64,000 bases of DNA from Polymorphobacter fuscus. GTDB taxonomy: Bacteria > Pseudomonadota > Alphaproteobacteria > Sphingomonadales > Sphingomonadaceae. Each line of letters starts with the position of its first letter. Position 1 is the stretch's first letter. Both the position numbers and the translations under genes were made by a program. The stretch covers positions 992,001 to 1,056,000 of the forward strand of contig NZ_JAATJI010000001.1 of the NCBI RefSeq assembly GCF_011927825.1. The letters are read 5' to 3'. The notes beneath the pieces were generated by a model. It was not told the origin of the DNA. It made no database searches and worked only from the letters and a program-made list of their open reading frames with translations. Shown piece after piece: positions 60,864-64,000 of this stretch.

Positions 60864-61171
60864 TGGACCTTGCAACCGCAAGCCCGCTGCCGTTGCCGCG
60901 CGTCCGCAGCGAATGGCCGCCGGCCGCGGCACGCCCGGCCGGCGATGCCGCCCGCCAGGCCGAAGTCGCCCACCAGTTCGAAACGCTGATCGCCGAGACT
61001 CTGCTGCGGTCGGCCCGCGCCGCCGCCCTGGGCGATGACAGCCTTGGCGGCAGCGACGCCGCCGGTGCCGACAATGTCCGCGCCATGGTCGACCACGCCC
61101 GTGCCGAAGCCATCGCCCGGGCCGCGCCGATCGGCGTCGCGCGGCTGTTGATGGCCGACACCCCGCGATGA
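60863..61171 (+). CDS. flgJ: Rod-binding protein FlgJ, N-terminal domain only
   Basis: 102 residues. The rod-binding region VAHQFETLIAETLLRSARAAALGDDSLGGSDAAGADNVRAMVDHARAEAIARAAPIGVARLLM corresponds to FlgJ residues 1-100 only; the muramidase half is absent. A separate lytic transglycosylase gene in the opposite flagellar operon (52928..53668) probably replaces it. ATG overlaps the flgI stop (TGATG), and its stop overlaps flgK. Confidence 0.88.
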   Translation: MDLATASPLPLPRVRSEWPPAAARPAGDAARQAEVAHQFETLIAETLLRSARAAALGDDSLGGSDAAGADNVRAMVDHARAEAIARAAPIGVARLLMADTPR

Positions 61172-63039
61172 TGGACCTGCTCGCCATCGGCGCCGCCGGC
61201 GTGCGCGCCTTCCAGTCGGCGCTGACCCAGGTCGGCGACAATGTCGCCAATGCCGACACCCCGGGCTATGTCCGCCGCAGCGTGCGGATGACCACCGGCC
61301 CGGCCGGCGCCGCCACGCCGCTGTCGCGCGACGCCAGCGGCGGCGCCGGCGTCACCGCAAGCGCCATCGTCCGCGCCGGCGATGCGCTCGCCACCAACAG
61401 CGCGCGCGTCGCCGCCGGCGACCATGCCCGCTATGCGGCACGCAGCGAATGGCTGGACCGTCTGCAGGGGGTGATGACCGCCAGCGACCTCGACGCGCGG
61501 CTCGGCGGCTTCTTCGATGCCGGCACCGACCTTGCCGCGGCGCCCACGTCCACCGCCGCCCGCACCATCTTCCTCGATCGCACCGAACAGGCGGCTGCCG
61601 GCTTTCGCAGCCTCGGCACCGGCCTTGCGACGCTGGCCGACGACATCGCCAGCGCCACCACCGAGGCGACAACGACAATCAACGCCATCACCAGCGCGCT
61701 GGGCCGGGTCAATTCGGAACTGCGGCGCACCCAGGACGGCGGGTCCGCCGCCAACGGCCTGCGCGATGACCGCGACCGCCTGCTCGCCGAACTCGCCGGC
61801 CATGTTCGCATCTCCGTCGAAGACGGCCCCCGCGGCACGGTCACCGTCCGGCTCGGCACCGGCGGTGCGGCGGCGCTGCTGGTCGCCACCGATGGCGCCG
61901 CCACCCGCATCGGCGTCCGCGACGGTGCCAATGGCGCCGAAATCGTGCTCGATCCCACCCATGCCGCCATCGCCGTGCGCCTGCCCGCCAGCGGCACGCT
62001 GACCGGCCTGGTCGAAGCCGCCCGCCAGGTCGCCGCGGCGCGCACCGACATCGACGTTCTCGCGACCCGGTTCGGCACGGCCGTCAACAGCTGGCACGCC
62101 GCCGGTGCCGACGCCAACGGCGACCCCGGCGAACGCCTGCTCGCCACCCGCGATCTCACCATCATCCCCGGCCGCGCCAACGCCGGCCAGGCAGCGCTCG
62201 ATCTCGGCATCGCCGACGACACGCTGCTGGCGGCCGATGGCTATGTCATGCGCCGCGACGCTGCCGGCTGGACGCTGGCCCGCACCGACGGCAGCGCCAG
62301 CGTCTGGGGGCCCGGCGCCCTCACGCTCGATGGCGTCACCGTGCGCCCCGGCAGCGGCGCGCGCGACGGGGACAGCTGGACCCTCGCCCCGGCGGGTCCG
62401 GCCTCGGCCCTGTCGCTGCGCCCGATCGGCCCGGCCCGGCTGGCGGTGGCCGATCGCTTCCTCACCGACGCCGCCGCCGGCAACCGCGGCGACGCCCAAC
62501 TGCTGCTCGCTGCCGACCCCGCGGCGACCGGCTTCGCCCCTGCGGCGCCCTATCGCGTTACCGTCACCGGCCCCGGCGCCGGCATCCTCACCGACATCGC
62601 CACCGGCACCACGCTGGCCACGCTGATGCTCGACGGCAGCACGATGACCGGCGCCGGCTTCACCTTCACGCTGGCCGGAACACCGGCGGTCGGGGACAGC
62701 TTTCGCATCCTCGCCACCGGCGCCGGCAGCAACGACAATGGCAACGCCCGCGCGCTGGCGCATGTCCGCACCGGCATCGGCCCCGGCGGCACCTTCGAAG
62801 CAGCGCTCGACGCCCGCCTCGCCTCGGTCGGTTCGCAACTGTCGGAAAGCAAACGCCTCGAGGCAACGGCATTGGCGGTCCGGGACGACACGGCCGCCGC
62901 CGCCGACGCCATCACCGGCGTCGATCTCGACCGCGAAGCCGCCGAACTGACACGGCTGCAGGTCGCCTATCGCGCCAATGCCCAGATCCTGTCGGCGGCG
63001 CGCGACATGTTCGATACCATGCTCGGGATCCTGCGGTGA
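61168..63039 (+). CDS. flgK: Flagellar hook-filament junction protein FlgK (HAP1)
   Basis: 623 residues. N-terminal LLAIGAAGVRAFQSALTQVGDNVANADTPGYVRRSVRM and C-terminal GVDLDREAAELTRLQVAYRANAQILSAARDMFDTMLGILR match FlgK; the middle is Ala/Gly/Thr-rich and variable. Exported with the FlgN chaperone, it connects hook to filament. ATG ATG overlaps the flgJ stop. Confidence 0.95.
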   Translation: MMDLLAIGAAGVRAFQSALTQVGDNVANADTPGYVRRSVRMTTGPAGAATPLSRDASGGAGVTASAIVRAGDALATNSARVAAGDHARYAARSEWLDRLQGVMTASDLDARLGGFFDAGTDLAAAPTSTAARTIFLDRTEQAAAGFRSLGTGLATLADDIASATTEATTTINAITSALGRVNSELRRTQDGGSAANGLRDDRDRLLAELAGHVRISVEDGPRGTVTVRLGTGGAAALLVATDGAATRIGVRDGANGAEIVLDPTHAAIAVRLPASGTLTGLVEAARQVAAARTDIDVLATRFGTAVNSWHAAGADANGDPGERLLATRDLTIIPGRANAGQAALDLGIADDTLLAADGYVMRRDAAGWTLARTDGSASVWGPGALTLDGVTVRPGSGARDGDSWTLAPAGPASALSLRPIGPARLAVADRFLTDAAAGNRGDAQLLLAADPAATGFAPAAPYRVTVTGPGAGILTDIATGTTLATLMLDGSTMTGAGFTFTLAGTPAVGDSFRILATGAGSNDNGNARALAHVRTGIGPGGTFEAALDARLASVGSQLSESKRLEATALAVRDDTAAAADAITGVDLDREAAELTRLQVAYRANAQILSAARDMFDTMLGILR

Positions 63040-63962
63040 CGCAGGTCAACACCCGCGCCGCCCACCTCGCCGCCGTGGCGCGGATGGGCGACCTCAGCCT
63101 GCAGCTCGACGGCCTGCAGGGCCAGATCGCCCGCGGGCGTCGGATCGAAACCCCGGCGGATGACCCGGTCGCCTTTGCCCGGGCAGCGCTGCTCCACCGC
63201 GAGCAGGCCGCCGCCGCCGCCACCCAGCGCGGCATCGACGCGGCCACCCGCCGTCTGACCGCGACCGACACCGCCATCGAAAGCCTCGACGGCGTCGTCC
63301 AGCGCGGTCGCGAACTCGCCCTTCGCGCCAACAACGCTACCCTGTCCGCCGCCGACCGTGAGACCATCGCCACCGAACTGCGCGAACTCGAGGCCCAGGC
63401 GCACGGCCTCGCCGACAGCCGCGACAGCGACGGCCAGCGCCTGTTCGGCGGCGCCCTGGGCGATCGCCCCGCCTATATCGTCGATGCCGATGGTGTGGCG
63501 CACTGGCAGGGCGGCGGGCGCGCGCCGGCGCTGGCGCTGGCGCTGGGCAGCAGCCAGCTTGCCAGCGCCAGCGAAGGCCCCGCGGTGTTCGGCGTTACCG
63601 ACGCCATCGCCGGCACGCGCGACCTGTTCGCCAGCTTCACGGCGTTGCGCGCCGCCCTGGCCGAGCCCGATCCCGAAGCACGCGGCGCCGCCATCGCCAC
63701 CGGCATCGGCGATTTCGACACCCATGTTTCCCGCCTCGCCGATGCCCGCGGCGTGCTGGGGGCGCGGCTGGCGCGGCTCGATTCCGAAACGACGCGGCTC
63801 GACAAGGCAAAACTCGCGACCGAAACCGACCTGTCGAAACTGGAAAGCCTCGACATGCCCGCCGCCATCGCCCGGCTGCAGCGCCTGCTGACGGTGCTGG
63901 AAGCCGCGCAGGCCAGCTTCACCCGCATCACCAACCTCAGCCTGTGGGACCAGCTGCGCTAA
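63036..63962 (+). CDS. flgL: Flagellar hook-filament junction protein FlgL (HAP3)
   Basis: 308 residues. A flagellin-like N-terminus (AAVARMGDLSLQLDGLQGQIARGRRIETPADDPVAFARAAL) and C-terminus (ESLDMPAAIARLQRLLTVLEAAQASFTRITNLSLWDQLR). GTG start overlapping the flgK stop (GTGA). Last complete gene of the flgBCDEFGHIJKL run; only 38 bases of unassigned sequence remain to the window edge. Confidence 0.93.
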   Translation: MTQVNTRAAHLAAVARMGDLSLQLDGLQGQIARGRRIETPADDPVAFARAALLHREQAAAAATQRGIDAATRRLTATDTAIESLDGVVQRGRELALRANNATLSAADRETIATELRELEAQAHGLADSRDSDGQRLFGGALGDRPAYIVDADGVAHWQGGGRAPALALALGSSQLASASEGPAVFGVTDAIAGTRDLFASFTALRAALAEPDPEARGAAIATGIGDFDTHVSRLADARGVLGARLARLDSETTRLDKAKLATETDLSKLESLDMPAAIARLQRLLTVLEAAQASFTRITNLSLWDQLR

Positions 63963-64000
63963 CCACCGTTAACCCTGCCGCAGGCTAAGCCCGGCCGCCG

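Overview
The window is a GC-rich, densely packed stretch of bacterial chromosome. Gene content points to an alphaproteobacterium, most likely Sphingomonadales: a TamA/TamB pair, FixJ-type regulators, a stress-type SDR/SRPBCC/alcohol dehydrogenase cluster with EcfG-like promoter sites, DUF885 proteins, and a flagellar set with an early sigma-54 promoter. That placement is inference from gene content and base composition, not from a marker gene.

Region 1 (1..10376) is the edge of a type VI secretion (T6SS) locus. A PpkA-like Ser/Thr kinase running off the left edge faces a minus-strand operon: vgrG, a small DUF6931-like gene, a TagH-type FHA protein, a PAAR-lipase effector, and an ankyrin-repeat lipoprotein that is a good immunity candidate. 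Divergent from vgrG are two exported Cys-containing proteins of unknown role: one with seven C-x8-C repeats and a PDZ domain, one resembling CsgG/LpoB-fold proteins. Region 2 (10408..25627) holds hrpB, two tandem DUF885 metallohydrolase-like proteins, a multi-PAS histidine kinase, an SDR / SRPBCC / zinc alcohol dehydrogenase / PRC-barrel run, a thioredoxin-reductase-like flavoprotein and a CHASE3 hybrid kinase. Region 3 (25759..32971) is tamA-tamB-yihY, an outer-membrane assembly and envelope operon.

Region 4 (33045..37241) is the most unusual part: a cytochrome P450 lacking the I-helix acid-alcohol pair, followed at once by a 987-residue membrane-anchored protein ending in a DyP-type heme peroxidase domain. 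I read it as a possible two-enzyme hydroperoxide-forming and hydroperoxide-converting module. Region 5 (37298..50045) is mixed metabolism and regulation: a PRISE-type enone reductase, UBP zinc finger, poxB and an AraC regulator on the minus strand; two FixJ-like response regulators; an isolated leuC behind tRNA-Gln(UUG); a WecA-like glycosyl-phosphate transferase divergent from a UDP-sugar epimerase; a membrane zinc-ribbon protein; a CitE-like lyase; and an SPFH/NfeD pair.

Region 6 (50055..64000) is a flagellar island. The minus-strand operon flgA-flgM-flgN-lytic transglycosylase-flhA-fliA is divergent from flgBCDEFGHIJKL. A textbook sigma-54 promoter lies immediately before flgB, so close that the message should be almost leaderless. 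FlgJ has only its rod-binding half; the muramidase is encoded separately in the opposite operon. The lytic transglycosylase gene carries an in-frame palindromic element. Most genes in the plus-strand run overlap by ATGA-, GTGA- or TGATG-type junctions, implying translational coupling. No gap longer than about 290 bases lacks a gene. I saw no CRISPR array, insertion sequence, integrase or rRNA.
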